DNA from: Stanieria cyanosphaera PCC 7437
GTDB taxonomy: Bacteria > Cyanobacteriota > Cyanobacteriia > Cyanobacteriales > Xenococcaceae
Direction of reading: 5' to 3'
NCBI RefSeq assembly: GCF_000317575.1
Contig: NC_019748.1
Coordinates: 1,380,001-1,444,000 of the forward strand
DNA length: 64,000 nucleotides
Positions 38,169 through 48,012 of this stretch are shown here, piece after piece (position 1 is the stretch's first letter; every line of letters begins with the position of its first letter). The notes under the pieces were generated by a model, which had not been told where the DNA came from, made no database searches, and worked only from the letters and a program-made list of their open reading frames with translations. Position numbers and translations under genes: made by a program.

Positions 38169-39413
38169 CTAGCGTTGCGCTAGTTGCGGAGTACGACCTT
38201 TTAAACCTGTCATTAATTTGAGAGCAAATATTTTTAGTGGTTGACAGTTATTCATTAACCATAAACCAAAACGACGAATTACTACTATGGGAAGGAAACT
38301 ATTGGAGAAAGTACGGTCTAAAAAGTCAGTAAATCCTAATATAGTTAAATTTTCTCGTTTACGCCAATTTTCATAACGTTTTAAAACTTGAAGTTCCCCA
38401 ATGTCTTCACTTTGTTGATGAGCTTGTTGTAAAATCTGAGCTAAAGCTGCTGCATCTCTAATACCCAAATTTAATCCTTGTCCTCCAACAGGATGACAAC
38501 AATGAGCAGCATCTCCTACTAAAGCTATTCTCGATTGCACATAGCGATCGCATTGCATTAATTGTACAGGAAAAACAGCGCGATCGCTGATTAATTCAAT
38601 TTCACCTAATAAACCGCCTGTATAGTAATTAAGTTTTTCAAGAAATTCTTGTTCGTTCAACTGCTGTATCGCTTTAGCTTCGGCATGGGGATGAGTCCAG
38701 ACAATTTGACAGCGATTTCCTGGTAGAGGTAATATTCCCATCGGTCCAGTTGACCAAAATTTTTCAAAAGCAATATCGTTTTGTGGTGCAGTGTGTTTAA
38801 TTGTAAAAGCTACACAAGACTGCCAATATTTCCAACCGCGAGTTTTAATTCCTGCTAAACTACGAATACGCGATCGCGAGCCATCTGCTCCTATGATTAA
38901 TTTAGTTTTAATGGTTTTAGTTGTACCATTCAGGTTAATTTTTATTTCGCTAAAAGTATTTTGTGACTCAACTTCGATTACTTTGGCTGGACACAACCAA
39001 GTGATGTTCGGACACTGAGCAATCAATTCTTGTAAAGCAGTCAAAACAACTTTATGTTCAGCAACATAGCCTAAAAATTCTGTATCTAACTCTGTTCGAT
39101 TAAATTTAACTATTTGCGGGTATTCACCGTCAGAAAGTCTGATATTACGAAATTTAGCTATTTTGGGTAAAATATTCTGCCAAACTCCAATTCCTTCGTA
39201 AATACGTCCAGAAAGAAGTGATAGAGCATAAGCCTGCCTTCTAGAAGCGACTACTTCTAATGGGTTGGCTTCAACAATCAAAATTTTCAACCCAGAGTCT
39301 TTTAAGGCAGAAGCTAAGGTTGCACCAACGATACCGCCACCAACAATAACTAGATCGCAATCAAGAGCATTAGATTTTGTGTCTCTACTACTAGTTTGCT
39401 GTTTTAATGCCAT
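38169..39413 (-). CDS. FAD-dependent monooxygenase, UbiH/VisC family
   Basis: 414 residues. The FAD-binding Rossmann motif is VIVGGGIVGATLASAL (24-39), the middle DG motif is IIGADGSRSRIR, and the late ribityl-binding motif is RIALVGDAAHCCHPVGGQGLNLGIRDA. These define the UbiH/COQ6 class of aromatic hydroxylases. In cyanobacteria such an enzyme may act in plastoquinone or other quinone metabolism, but the substrate cannot be read. The N-terminal 20 residues (MALKQQTSSRDTKS) are polar and dispensable-looking. The gene is monocistronic by spacing. Confidence 0.88.
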   Translation of the reverse strand: MALKQQTSSRDTKSNALDCDLVIVGGGIVGATLASALKDSGLKILIVEANPLEVVASRRQAYALSLLSGRIYEGIGVWQNILPKIAKFRNIRLSDGEYPQIVKFNRTELDTEFLGYVAEHKVVLTALQELIAQCPNITWLCPAKVIEVESQNTFSEIKINLNGTTKTIKTKLIIGADGSRSRIRSLAGIKTRGWKYWQSCVAFTIKHTAPQNDIAFEKFWSTGPMGILPLPGNRCQIVWTHPHAEAKAIQQLNEQEFLEKLNYYTGGLLGEIELISDRAVFPVQLMQCDRYVQSRIALVGDAAHCCHPVGGQGLNLGIRDAAALAQILQQAHQQSEDIGELQVLKRYENWRKRENLTILGFTDFLDRTFSNSFLPIVVIRRFGLWLMNNCQPLKIFALKLMTGLKGRTPQLAQR

Positions 39414-39695
39414 TTTTTAGTAAATTTTAAGAAAAAGATATATATATTTACTATTATTGTGACGCTATCGGCATCGAAATACAAGGCGTTATCAGTTATC
39501 AATTAAAGGCAGTGGGCAGAAGGTTAATTTATTTGAGGTAAGCTGATTGATTTTATCTACATTGTCTTGAAGTTTTTGGTTAAGAGCGATCGCGGTAGCT
39601 ATTTTTTACGAAATAATTGTTTTTTTAAAGTTATAGACTTTAATCATAATGTAGTTAGTTGATATGGGAAGAATGCCGGTAATTTTTGCTAATAT

Positions 39696-40070
39696 TTACC
39701 AATTAAGAATATTTTTAATTTGGTTGATTAAATTTTGTGGTTCAAAAGGTTTAACAATTACACCAGCAACTCCCAAATTTTGTAATTGTTTTTGCTCACT
39801 TATTTTAGCTTTAGCCGTTAGTAAGATAGTAGGAATATGCTGAATTTTTTGATTAATTTGGAGTTGTTTAAAAGTAGTAATGCCATCCATACACGGCATC
39901 ATCACATCAAGTAAAATAGCATCTGGTTGTTGTTGTTCGGCTTGTTTTAATCCTTCTGCACCAGAAGATACAGGAATTACTTCCCACCCAGCGATCGCTT
40001 CTAAACATATTTGAATTACTTCTCGAATACCATCATCGTCATCAACAACTAAAATTCGTTTGTTAGACAT
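39696..40070 (-). CDS. single-domain response regulator
   Basis: 124 residues, one receiver domain only. The acidic cluster is VDDDDGI, the phosphoacceptor Asp is in AILLDVMMPCMDG, the switch Thr in LLTAKA and the Lys in IVKPFEP. It lacks an output domain, so it probably shuttles phosphate or acts on another protein. It lies two bases behind the histidine kinase gene on the same strand and is almost certainly its partner and co-translated. Confidence 0.92.
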   Translation of the reverse strand: MSNKRILVVDDDDGIREVIQICLEAIAGWEVIPVSSGAEGLKQAEQQQPDAILLDVMMPCMDGITTFKQLQINQKIQHIPTILLTAKAKISEQKQLQNLGVAGVIVKPFEPQNLINQIKNILNW

Positions 40071-40072
40071 AA

Positions 40073-43000
40073 TTAATTATTTATCTCATCAGCTTTAACT
40101 AAAGGAATAGTGAAAAAGAAATTACTTCCTTTGCCGTAAATACTTTCTGCCCAAATTTTTCCGCCGTGCTGTTCGACAATATTACGACAGATTGCCAATC
40201 CTAGACCAGTTCCACCTTTGCGCCGAGAATCAGAAGCATCAACTTGATGAAAACGTTCAAAGATAGTTTCTAGTTTATCTGAAGGTATACCTCTACCTTG
40301 GTCTTGAACAACAAAAAGAATTTGGTCTGATTGTTGAACTACATCCAGCCAAACGCGAGAACCTCTTTCAGAAAATTTGATGGCGTTAGTTAAAAGATTA
40401 GTCAAAACTTGAACTATGCGATCGCAATCGCCATAAAATTCTAAGTTTTGGTTGGTAACTTCTAAAATAATTCCGGCTCGATTAGCTATTAATTGAACAA
40501 GTTCAATTGCTTTCAACATTATTTCTTGAACCTGAACTATTTTTTTGATTAAGTCAATTTTGCCAGATTCGAGTCGCTCTAATTCTAAAATATCGTTAAC
40601 TAAGCGAACAAGACTTTCGGTACTTTCTGCTGCAATTTTAATAATCCGTTGTCCTTGTTCAGATTGAGGCTGTACAATTCCACTCACAAGTAAACCCAAA
40701 GCACCATGAATAGAAGTCAAAGGAGTACGTAATTCATGACTAACCACAGAAATAAATTCATCCTTCATTCGTTCCATAGCATGACGTGCTGTAATATCTT
40801 CACCAATGCACATCATTCCGATTGGTTTTCCTTGAAGATCGCACATTTGAGTACTATTCCAACTAATTCTTTTTTCTTCTCCTGATTTAGTTAGCAGAAT
40901 TTTTTGATGATGATAATAGTAAGGAGAATTCGGTTGAATAATAGATTGAAAAATTTTTACAGCTTCCTGACGATTTTGAGGATGAACTAAATCGATAAAA
41001 TGTTTACCAATTGCTTCGGTGACTGTGTATCCCATTAGCTCTAAAAAGAATGGATTAGCATAATCAAGGCGACCTTGCAGATCCATGCCAATTACTAACA
41101 AACGCACATTTTCCAATAAAGTACGCCAGCGTTTTTCCGATTCTTGTAGAGTAGCTTCAATTTGTTTGCGATCGCTAATATCTAAACAAGAACCAATAAA
41201 ACCTGCAAAACTACCATCAGGTCTAAATCTGGGCGCACCATAATCAAGCATCCAGCGATATTCACCATCAGCCCGTTTGAGACGATATTCTAATTGAAAA
41301 GGTTGACGATTATTAAAGGCAGTTTGATAGGTATTGAAATACTGTGATTGATCGTCAGGATGCACTCCTTCTGACCAACCATGCGCTAATTCTTCTGCCA
41401 TGGTTCGCCCTGTAAACTCTAACCAAGCTTGGTTAAAAAAGGTAGAGTGACTATCACTTCCTGAAACCCAAACCAACATGGGAAAGCTGTTCACCATCGA
41501 CCGAAAACGAGCTTCACTTTCTTCTAAAGCAACTTGTGCTTGTTGTCTTTGGTAGAGTTCTTGTTGCAAACGCTGATTGGTTTGACTTAGTTCTTCGGTA
41601 CGTTGTTTAACTCTGTCTTCTAATTCTTGTTTAGCTTGTTGCAGTTCTACTACTGCTTGCTGACGTTGCAATTCGATTTGATGAGCATTAATAAATTTAC
41701 CAATACTTTGAGCCATCATTTCAATAATTTCTCGTTCGTGGCTGGTAAAAGGAAGATTTCTAATTTTAGTAGAGGAAAAATTAAGTGTTCCGTAGATTGC
41801 TTGTTCTACAAAAATTGGTGTTCCGATATAAGTTTCTAACTTAAAGTTTTGATAGACAGGATGAGAGCGTAGTTCTTCAATAGTACCAACACAATGATAA
41901 GCGATCGTTTTTTTTTGCTTCACTACTTCGGCACAATAGGTATTGCCTAACTCAAATTGTTGATTCGGACTTAAACTCGTTAAATCAGAGGTAACGGCGT
42001 AAATAGTGTAAATATCACCTTCAATATGACTAACAATTCCTGTAGAACAACCAAAAATTCGACATCCCGTTTGCACATAGTCGTGAAATAATTGGTCAAA
42101 AGTGGCGTAGTTAGTGGTATTTAAACGATGTAGTTGTTTGAGGTTAGAGCTAAAAGCTGCTAATTCTTCAGATTTTTGCTGCAATTGAACTTCAGCTTGA
42201 TGACGACGAGTAATATCTTCAGCAATACAAAGTAAATATTCTGGTTGACCAAGATCATCAAAAATAGGTACTTTGGTAGTACGAAGAATTTTTTTCCCAA
42301 GCGTACCAATTGTAATAATTTGCTCGGGAATTTCAATTACGGTTCTGGTTTCAAAGGCTTGTTGGTCTTGTTGATTTAATAAGTTTGCTTCAGAAAAACA
42401 AAAATAATCGTAGACAGTTTTTCCCAATGCTTGCTCTGCCCTTAAGCCAAACATTCTTTCGCTAGCTTTATTCCAGAGTAAAAATTTACCAAAGTTAGAT
42501 TGACTAGCATCTTTGACAAAAACTGCCACAGGAAGGTGATCGATCGTTGTTTGTAAAAAATGTCGAGCTTGTTGAACTTTTTGTTGAGCTAATTGTCGTT
42601 GTCTGAGTTCGTATTTAGTCAGAGCTAACAGTTCAGCTTGAGCGATCGCAATACCAATTTGAGTAGTTAATTGTTTGAGAAATTCAATTTCTACTTCTTG
42701 CCATTCTCGAGAATGTTGACATTGATGAGCAATCAACAAACCCCATAATTGAATAGTTTGATTAGAAGTTGTTTGTATAATTGGGACGACTAAATTAGCA
42801 GTAACGTTAAAGTTTTGTAATAGCTCTTGATAACATGGATCGATTGTGATTTGATTAATATCCGTTCTGGCTGTAACGTTACCTTGTTGATAGTATTCTA
42901 CCCAAGTGTTTTCAAAACAAGGGTCTTTTATTCTACTGCCCAGAATTGACCATTGGGACTGAGCTACTGATTCTACAATTACAGCACCACTCCAATCAGG

Positions 43001-43153
43001 ATAAAAGCGATAGATAATGACGCGATCGCATTCTAAGAAATCACGAACTTCTGCGACACTTTTGTGTAAAATTTCTTCTAAGTCGAGAGACTGTCTAATT
43101 CCTAAAGCAACACTAGCCAGGAGACGATTAATTTCTTGTTTTGGTATTTTCAT
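40073..43153 (-). CDS. GAF-PAS-GAF-PAS-PAS histidine kinase, first GAF like a DXCF cyanobacteriochrome
   Basis: 1026 residues, no membrane segment. GAF1 (about 10-175) carries DPCF (77-80) and a second Cys at 107 in DPCYQELLQNFNV, 28 residues later. That matches the spacing between the two bilin-linked cysteines of DXCF cyanobacteriochromes; Tyr108 replaces the usual His. PAS/PAC follows (about 198-320), then GAF2 (about 345-500), a coiled coil, two more PAS/PAC modules (about 548-670 and 680-790), HisKA with FISVVSHELRTPL and a HATPase (NLLTNAIKFSE, DQGRGIP, GTGLGLAI). It is the middle gene of a three-gene same-strand group with a multi-receiver regulator upstream and a lone receiver downstream. 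Photoreception is inference from the cysteines. Confidence 0.9.
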   Translation of the reverse strand: MKIPKQEINRLLASVALGIRQSLDLEEILHKSVAEVRDFLECDRVIIYRFYPDWSGAVIVESVAQSQWSILGSRIKDPCFENTWVEYYQQGNVTARTDINQITIDPCYQELLQNFNVTANLVVPIIQTTSNQTIQLWGLLIAHQCQHSREWQEVEIEFLKQLTTQIGIAIAQAELLALTKYELRQRQLAQQKVQQARHFLQTTIDHLPVAVFVKDASQSNFGKFLLWNKASERMFGLRAEQALGKTVYDYFCFSEANLLNQQDQQAFETRTVIEIPEQIITIGTLGKKILRTTKVPIFDDLGQPEYLLCIAEDITRRHQAEVQLQQKSEELAAFSSNLKQLHRLNTTNYATFDQLFHDYVQTGCRIFGCSTGIVSHIEGDIYTIYAVTSDLTSLSPNQQFELGNTYCAEVVKQKKTIAYHCVGTIEELRSHPVYQNFKLETYIGTPIFVEQAIYGTLNFSSTKIRNLPFTSHEREIIEMMAQSIGKFINAHQIELQRQQAVVELQQAKQELEDRVKQRTEELSQTNQRLQQELYQRQQAQVALEESEARFRSMVNSFPMLVWVSGSDSHSTFFNQAWLEFTGRTMAEELAHGWSEGVHPDDQSQYFNTYQTAFNNRQPFQLEYRLKRADGEYRWMLDYGAPRFRPDGSFAGFIGSCLDISDRKQIEATLQESEKRWRTLLENVRLLVIGMDLQGRLDYANPFFLELMGYTVTEAIGKHFIDLVHPQNRQEAVKIFQSIIQPNSPYYYHHQKILLTKSGEEKRISWNSTQMCDLQGKPIGMMCIGEDITARHAMERMKDEFISVVSHELRTPLTSIHGALGLLVSGIVQPQSEQGQRIIKIAAESTESLVRLVNDILELERLESGKIDLIKKIVQVQEIMLKAIELVQLIANRAGIILEVTNQNLEFYGDCDRIVQVLTNLLTNAIKFSERGSRVWLDVVQQSDQILFVVQDQGRGIPSDKLETIFERFHQVDASDSRRKGGTGLGLAICRNIVEQHGGKIWAESIYGKGSNFFFTIPLVKADEINN

Positions 43154-43278
43154 CGGTTAGTCTCCTGCGATCATACCTTTAATATATATATGAGATATCT
43201 ATACCATTCAAGGTAATGATAATTTATTAAGTTTTAAGAAATAGCTTGGTATTTTTTAATATTTATTAATACATTATG

Positions 43279-45618
43279 TTAGACGATTAAATTTTTGCCT
43301 TGAGCTTTTGCTTGATAAAGTCGTCGATCTGCGACTTGATAGAGAGTTTCTAAATGTTGTCCATCACGAGGATATTCTGCCAAACCACCGCTAAAACTAA
43401 CTTGAAATTTGCGGTCGCGAGAATCAGTAAAATTATGTTGACAAAAGGTAGCAAGTAAGTGTTCCAATTTATGATTGCCCGATTCTTGGGAGACATCATA
43501 TAAACCGAGAACGAATTCTTCGCCTCCCCAACGTGCTACAACATCTTCTTTTCTAAACAGTTGGTTGAGAAGTTTGCCCAAATAACGTAAAACAAGATCG
43601 CCAGCATCGTGTCCATAACAGTCATTGATATGTTTAAAATTGTCTAGATCGATCACAATAAAACACAAAGGTTTGTCTTGTCGTTTTGCTAGATTGAGTA
43701 ATCGATTGATTTGCAGAATAAAAGCTTTGCGATTTAAAACTCCTGTTAAGGTATCTATTTCACTTTGTTGACGACGATATCTTTCTTTATCTAAACGATT
43801 AAAGATGCGAGTAATTAATTGTTGAGGATTAAGAGGTAAACAGAGATAATCATCAATACCAGCAGCAAAAGCTTGTTGAATCATCTGTTCATCTTGACTT
43901 TGAGAAATTGCCAAAATCGGTAACTGATGCCAATTAGGATCGTTGCGTACTACTTGACATAATTCAATTCCGCTAATTTCAGGTAATTCTAATTGAAGAA
44001 TAACTAAATCTGGGAGCGATTGTTCGATAATTTGCCAAAACTGGCGAGAATCTGCTAGAAGAATGACTTGAAATCCCCAAGGTGCTAAAAGCTGACGAAG
44101 TTCGTCTAAAGTTTTTTGTTGTTCATCCACCACCAAAATTTTGGCAACAGAAGGATAAAACTGTTCTAACACTTGTGCGATCGCTTCTAAAACTTGATAG
44201 GAAGAGATTGGTTTTTGTAAAAATAATTTACCACCCAAACGAGCTACTTTGACTCTAGTAGTTAAACTTTCTTTAGCAGTAAAAACAATCGTTGGAATCG
44301 GTGGTTGTTTGGTGGTTAATTCTTCTAATAATTCAAAGCCTCCCTCTATAGCTTCAGGAAAAAATAAGTCTAATAAAACGATATCTGGAATATTTTGATT
44401 AACAATTTTTCTGGCTTGTTCTAAATTATTAGCGACTGTAGTTTCTAAACCCCAAGTGTTAGCTTCACTCATTAAAACTTGAGTGAGTGCTGAATCATCA
44501 TCAATAATGAGAAGTTTATGTCGATAGGTAGTTGTCCGAGGACGAGGAGTTAAAAATAAAAGATTATCAGAGGTCTTAAAAGATTGATTTAATTCTCGAT
44601 TTAATTTTTCAATTAATTGTTCTAAAAGATTAAAATCATCAACAGTTAACTGGGAATAATTTTTTAATTTTTGCTCGATTTGACCAGCATATTTTGAAGC
44701 TTTTTTCAACCCAAAAGTTCCTAAAGAACCAGCTAAAGTATGAGCAATTTGTATTGCTTCAGCTAGAGAGTTTTTTGCATTAAGTTCATTTTTTAAAAAT
44801 TGAATTGCTTGTGTTAAAGTTTCCAGATGAGCAAGATATTTAGCACGATGTTGTAGCCAAATATTATTTAAATCAGGAAGTTTGGTAGCTGATTGTTTAG
44901 GCTTGACAATTTTTGATTTGGTTGGCTCGGTAAATGCGGTTGCTGATTGTTTTAAGCGATATCCCATTCCATAAATAGTTTCAATAAAGTCTGCTGAAGC
45001 ACCTACTTGCTTTAGTTTTTGTCGTAAGCCTTTAATTTGTGTTCTTACAGCATTTTCTGAAGGAAATTCATCAAAAGACCAAATTTGATCTAATAAAGAA
45101 CTTTGACTAAAAATTCGTTGAGGATGACGTAAAAATAATTCTAATAAAGCATATTCTTTAGCTGTTAATTTAAGCGGTTGATCGCAGTAGTTTACTTGGC
45201 AACTATTAGGGTCAAGATTAAGTCCTTGCCAGTGTAAAATTGGTAATAAAGTATCATTTCCTCGCCTCAATAAAGCTCGAATTCGAGCTAATAACTCGTC
45301 AAGTTCAAAAGGTTTTACTAAATAATCATCAGCACCAGCATCTAAACCTTTGACTTTTTTAGTTAGAGCATCTTGAGCAGTTAGAAGTAAAATTGGTGTG
45401 CGATCGCCTTGGGAACGGAGTTTCTGACATAGTTGAATTCCGTCTAGCTTTGGTAGAACTAAATCCAAAAGAATTAAGTCATATCCAAAGTTTTCAGCTA
45501 ATTCTAACCCTTCTAACCCATCTGTAGCGCAATCGACTAAATAATGCTGTTGTTTGGTCAAAGTTTCTTGTACTAAATTAGCGAGACTTTCATCATCTTC
45601 AATCAGCAAAATTTTCAT
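43279..45618 (-). CDS. multi-domain response regulator: REC-OmpR HTH-Hpt-REC-REC-GGDEF
   Basis: 779 residues. REC1 (1-118; Asp52) and an OmpR-type winged helix (about 145-225; TAKEYALLELFLRHP and IYGMGYRLK) form a normal DNA-binding regulator. An Hpt domain follows (about 260-345; His293 in IAHTLAGSLG), then REC2 (about 368-485; Asp417, Lys469), REC3 (about 492-605) and GGDEF (about 620-779; RWGGEEF). In REC3 the phosphoacceptor Asp is Gln542 and the KP Lys is Leu594, so it is a pseudo-receiver. The Hpt domain can relay phosphate between receivers. It therefore joins phosphorelay, transcription and c-di-GMP synthesis in one chain. It is the first gene before the GAF kinase, with a 125-base gap. 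Confidence 0.92.
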   Translation of the reverse strand: MKILLIEDDESLANLVQETLTKQQHYLVDCATDGLEGLELAENFGYDLILLDLVLPKLDGIQLCQKLRSQGDRTPILLLTAQDALTKKVKGLDAGADDYLVKPFELDELLARIRALLRRGNDTLLPILHWQGLNLDPNSCQVNYCDQPLKLTAKEYALLELFLRHPQRIFSQSSLLDQIWSFDEFPSENAVRTQIKGLRQKLKQVGASADFIETIYGMGYRLKQSATAFTEPTKSKIVKPKQSATKLPDLNNIWLQHRAKYLAHLETLTQAIQFLKNELNAKNSLAEAIQIAHTLAGSLGTFGLKKASKYAGQIEQKLKNYSQLTVDDFNLLEQLIEKLNRELNQSFKTSDNLLFLTPRPRTTTYRHKLLIIDDDSALTQVLMSEANTWGLETTVANNLEQARKIVNQNIPDIVLLDLFFPEAIEGGFELLEELTTKQPPIPTIVFTAKESLTTRVKVARLGGKLFLQKPISSYQVLEAIAQVLEQFYPSVAKILVVDEQQKTLDELRQLLAPWGFQVILLADSRQFWQIIEQSLPDLVILQLELPEISGIELCQVVRNDPNWHQLPILAISQSQDEQMIQQAFAAGIDDYLCLPLNPQQLITRIFNRLDKERYRRQQSEIDTLTGVLNRKAFILQINRLLNLAKRQDKPLCFIVIDLDNFKHINDCYGHDAGDLVLRYLGKLLNQLFRKEDVVARWGGEEFVLGLYDVSQESGNHKLEHLLATFCQHNFTDSRDRKFQVSFSGGLAEYPRDGQHLETLYQVADRRLYQAKAQGKNLIV

Positions 45619-46107
45619 GGTTTTCTTGTTGCCACGAATATTATTTTCTTTAGGATACCTAACTTATTGCATTCAAATAGCAATTGAGTATCCTACTGTT
45701 TGTATCCTACCGCAAATGAAGCAAAAATTGAGATTTACTTAGTTATTCTACCCTTCAAAGCGAGTAGTAAAAACTCAATATTAATTCCAGTTGTCAGTGA
45801 TTTTTTTTATGCTAACTTTACTAACTTAATTAAATTTTTCTCAACCAAGAAGCTTAGATTAATAGTTATATCATTACATTTAAAAATATTACAAAAAATA
45901 AAAAAAAGTTTTTTGAAATTATCCTGACAAAATAGATGTTTTACCAGTCCTACATCATTCATGAAAAAGTGATTAACTGAACTTTTACATCCTTGCTGCC
46001 CATCTCTTTGACGATTAGGTTTACAAATCAAATAAGATGGCTTCAATCTTTAACATACTATCAAAAGATTAAAAATGATAGTTTTTATTTTATTTTGAAA
46101 CATCAAT
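45619..46107. other. AT-rich intergenic region between the regulator and dnaB
   Basis: About 490 bases. Several short open frames occur but none has a ribosome-binding site and family signal. An inverted repeat ACTATCA/TGATAGT (46057-46082) followed on the + strand by TTTTTATTTTATTT resembles a + strand terminator, with no upstream + strand gene to explain it. The promoter of the regulator gene should lie near 45630-45800. Confidence 0.45.
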
Positions 46108-47433
46108 TTAATAATGATTTGGTCTGGCTAAACTCTCAAACTTGGTAAGTTCAGATTTGAATAACAATTTCACTGTACCAACAGGGCCATTCCTATGTTT
46201 AGTAATAATTGCTTCAGCAATACCTTGTTCGGGTGTATCGGGATTATAATATTCATCTCGATAAAGCATAATTACTAAATCCGCATCTTGCTCAATTGAA
46301 CCACTTTCTCTCAAATCTGATAACATTGGACGTTTATTGGTTCTTTGTTCAACACCGCGACTAAGCTGAGATAAGGCAATAACTGGGACATTAATTTCAC
46401 GTGCCAAACCTTTGAGAGAACGAGTAATTTTAGATAATTCTTGAACTCGGTTATCACTCCCGCCTTCCATCAACTGTAAATAATCTAATAAAACTAAACC
46501 CAAATCTTGTTTTAGTTGTCCTTGTAAACGACGAACTTGCGATCGCATTTGGAGAACTGATAAATTAGCTGTATCATCAATATAGATTGGTAACTCTGAT
46601 AAATTACCAACCGCATTAACTAACGCTTCAATATCTTGTTGGCTAATTCTGCCAGATCTAAGACGATTACTAGCAATTTTTGCTTCACTAGCTAGCAGTC
46701 TTTGGGCTAATTGTTCCCGTGACATTTCTAAACTAAAAACAGCCACAGGCATTTTATATTCTTTAGCAATATTGGCTGCAATATTAAGAGAAAAACTAGT
46801 CTTTCCCATAGAAGGTCTACCAGCAATAATAATCAAATCGGAACGACCAAAGCCACTGGTAAAGGCATCCAAATCGTAAAAACCAGAAGGAATTCCAGGT
46901 AAAGCAATTTGCTGATGTAAATTTTCAATCGTATTAAAAGTTTGAATCAAACTATCAGAAATAGGAACTAAACCTTGTTGGGGTCGTTCTTGAGTTAAAC
47001 GAAAAATTTTCTGTTCTGATTGATCGAGTACAGTTTCTAATTCTGTAGCTGTTTCATAACCCAAACCGACAATTTCATGACCAGCTTTAATTAATTCGCG
47101 ACGAATATATTTATCCATCACCAAATTAGTAAAGCGATCAATATTAACCGCGGAAATGGTACGATTGAGTAACTGAGCGAGTTTAGTAATTCCTCCTATT
47201 TGTTCTAGAAGCTCGCGATCAGCTAAATAAGTACTAATGCCCATTAAATCTGTTGGTTTTCCTTGACTATGAAGTACTTGGGCAGCGTAATAAATAGTTT
47301 GATGAGCTTGGACAAAAAAAGCATCTTTCGGCAAAATATCTGCTATTCTTGCCATTGCTTCGGGATCGAGTAAAATACCACCGAGGATTTCTTCTTCTGC
47401 TTCAATATTGGCAGGAAAGTCTTTAATTTCCAC
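46108..47433 (-). CDS. dnaB: replicative DNA helicase DnaB
   Basis: 441 residues from a GTG start (MEIKDFPANIEAEEEILGG). DnaB is the hexameric helicase that opens DNA at the replication fork. The N-terminal domain matches the family (ANIEAEEEILGGILLDPEA). The RecA-like core has Walker A AGRPSMGKTSF, Walker B LVLLDYLQLM, and SDLRESGSIEQDADLVIMLYR near the end. No intein is inserted, although dnaB of many cyanobacteria carries one. Length and motifs are complete. The gene stands alone between two signalling regulators. Confidence 0.95.
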   Translation of the reverse strand: MEIKDFPANIEAEEEILGGILLDPEAMARIADILPKDAFFVQAHQTIYYAAQVLHSQGKPTDLMGISTYLADRELLEQIGGITKLAQLLNRTISAVNIDRFTNLVMDKYIRRELIKAGHEIVGLGYETATELETVLDQSEQKIFRLTQERPQQGLVPISDSLIQTFNTIENLHQQIALPGIPSGFYDLDAFTSGFGRSDLIIIAGRPSMGKTSFSLNIAANIAKEYKMPVAVFSLEMSREQLAQRLLASEAKIASNRLRSGRISQQDIEALVNAVGNLSELPIYIDDTANLSVLQMRSQVRRLQGQLKQDLGLVLLDYLQLMEGGSDNRVQELSKITRSLKGLAREINVPVIALSQLSRGVEQRTNKRPMLSDLRESGSIEQDADLVIMLYRDEYYNPDTPEQGIAEAIITKHRNGPVGTVKLLFKSELTKFESLARPNHY

Positions 47434-48012
47434 TCTTGATTTATTTTTTACTAAATGCCTATCTAGGATAACTAAATTCGGAGTGATCTTTGTTCAGAAA
47501 ATCTGTAAATAATTAATTAACTCGATTGGGTTAATGATTAATTTAACTATCCAAATTAGTGGTAAAAAAAACTATAATATTAGATACGGTAGTTCTTAGA
47601 TTATTCCAAGACAAAGTTGTTTATTTTAAATATATGAAGCGCAAGGGTGCAGCAGCAAGATATATTTCACTAAACTAAGAAACCCTATATTATGTTTAAT
47701 GTAGTTTAAAAATTAACGCGACCGCAACAGACTTGACCTGAAAAAACTAAAATGAAAACATTTATGCCAGTTGAGAAAGTGTCACCTCTTAGTAACTATC
47801 TAAACTCAAATAAATTTACTATATGAATTGTGTGAGGAGTAAGTGTAAAAGAGAAAGACTTTGGGGTCGAAACACGGCAAGACTCCCAAGGTCTTTTTCA
47901 TTCTTAGAATTTTAAGCTATAGTCAAAATCATGATTAGAAGTTCACTTAACTAATTTGCTTTTTAAACAAAAGCTCGGTTTTTTGGTAGTAATTATTTTA
48001 AGTAACTTTCAT
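47434..48012. other. intergenic region with a strong + strand terminator and a Yfr1-complementary motif
   Basis: About 580 bases between two minus-strand genes. A 24-codon frame starts at 47751 (MKTFMPVEKVSPLSNYL) but has no family. At 47830-47840 the + strand reads GTGTGAGGAGT, the exact complement of the conserved core of the Yfr1 small RNA. A strong terminator follows at 47854-47898. A small + strand transcript ending there is possible. Confidence 0.4.
47854..47898 (+). terminator. strong hairpin terminator without an obvious upstream gene
   Basis: The arms AAAGACTTTGGG and CCCAAGGTCTTT pair over twelve positions (one G-T pair) around a 19-base loop, with a run of five T residues. It faces the + strand, while both flanking genes are on the minus strand, so it may end an unannotated small RNA. 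Confidence 0.65.

Noticed and set aside
45700-46046. Short open frames on both strands between the regulator and dnaB
   Set aside because: No ribosome-binding sites, no conserved motifs and strongly biased A/T composition; typical chance frames.
47810-47860. A yfr1 gene on the minus strand
   Set aside because: The 11-base core is present, but the minus strand has no 3' terminator hairpin after it, which Yfr1 requires. It is kept only as a finding about the complementary motif.
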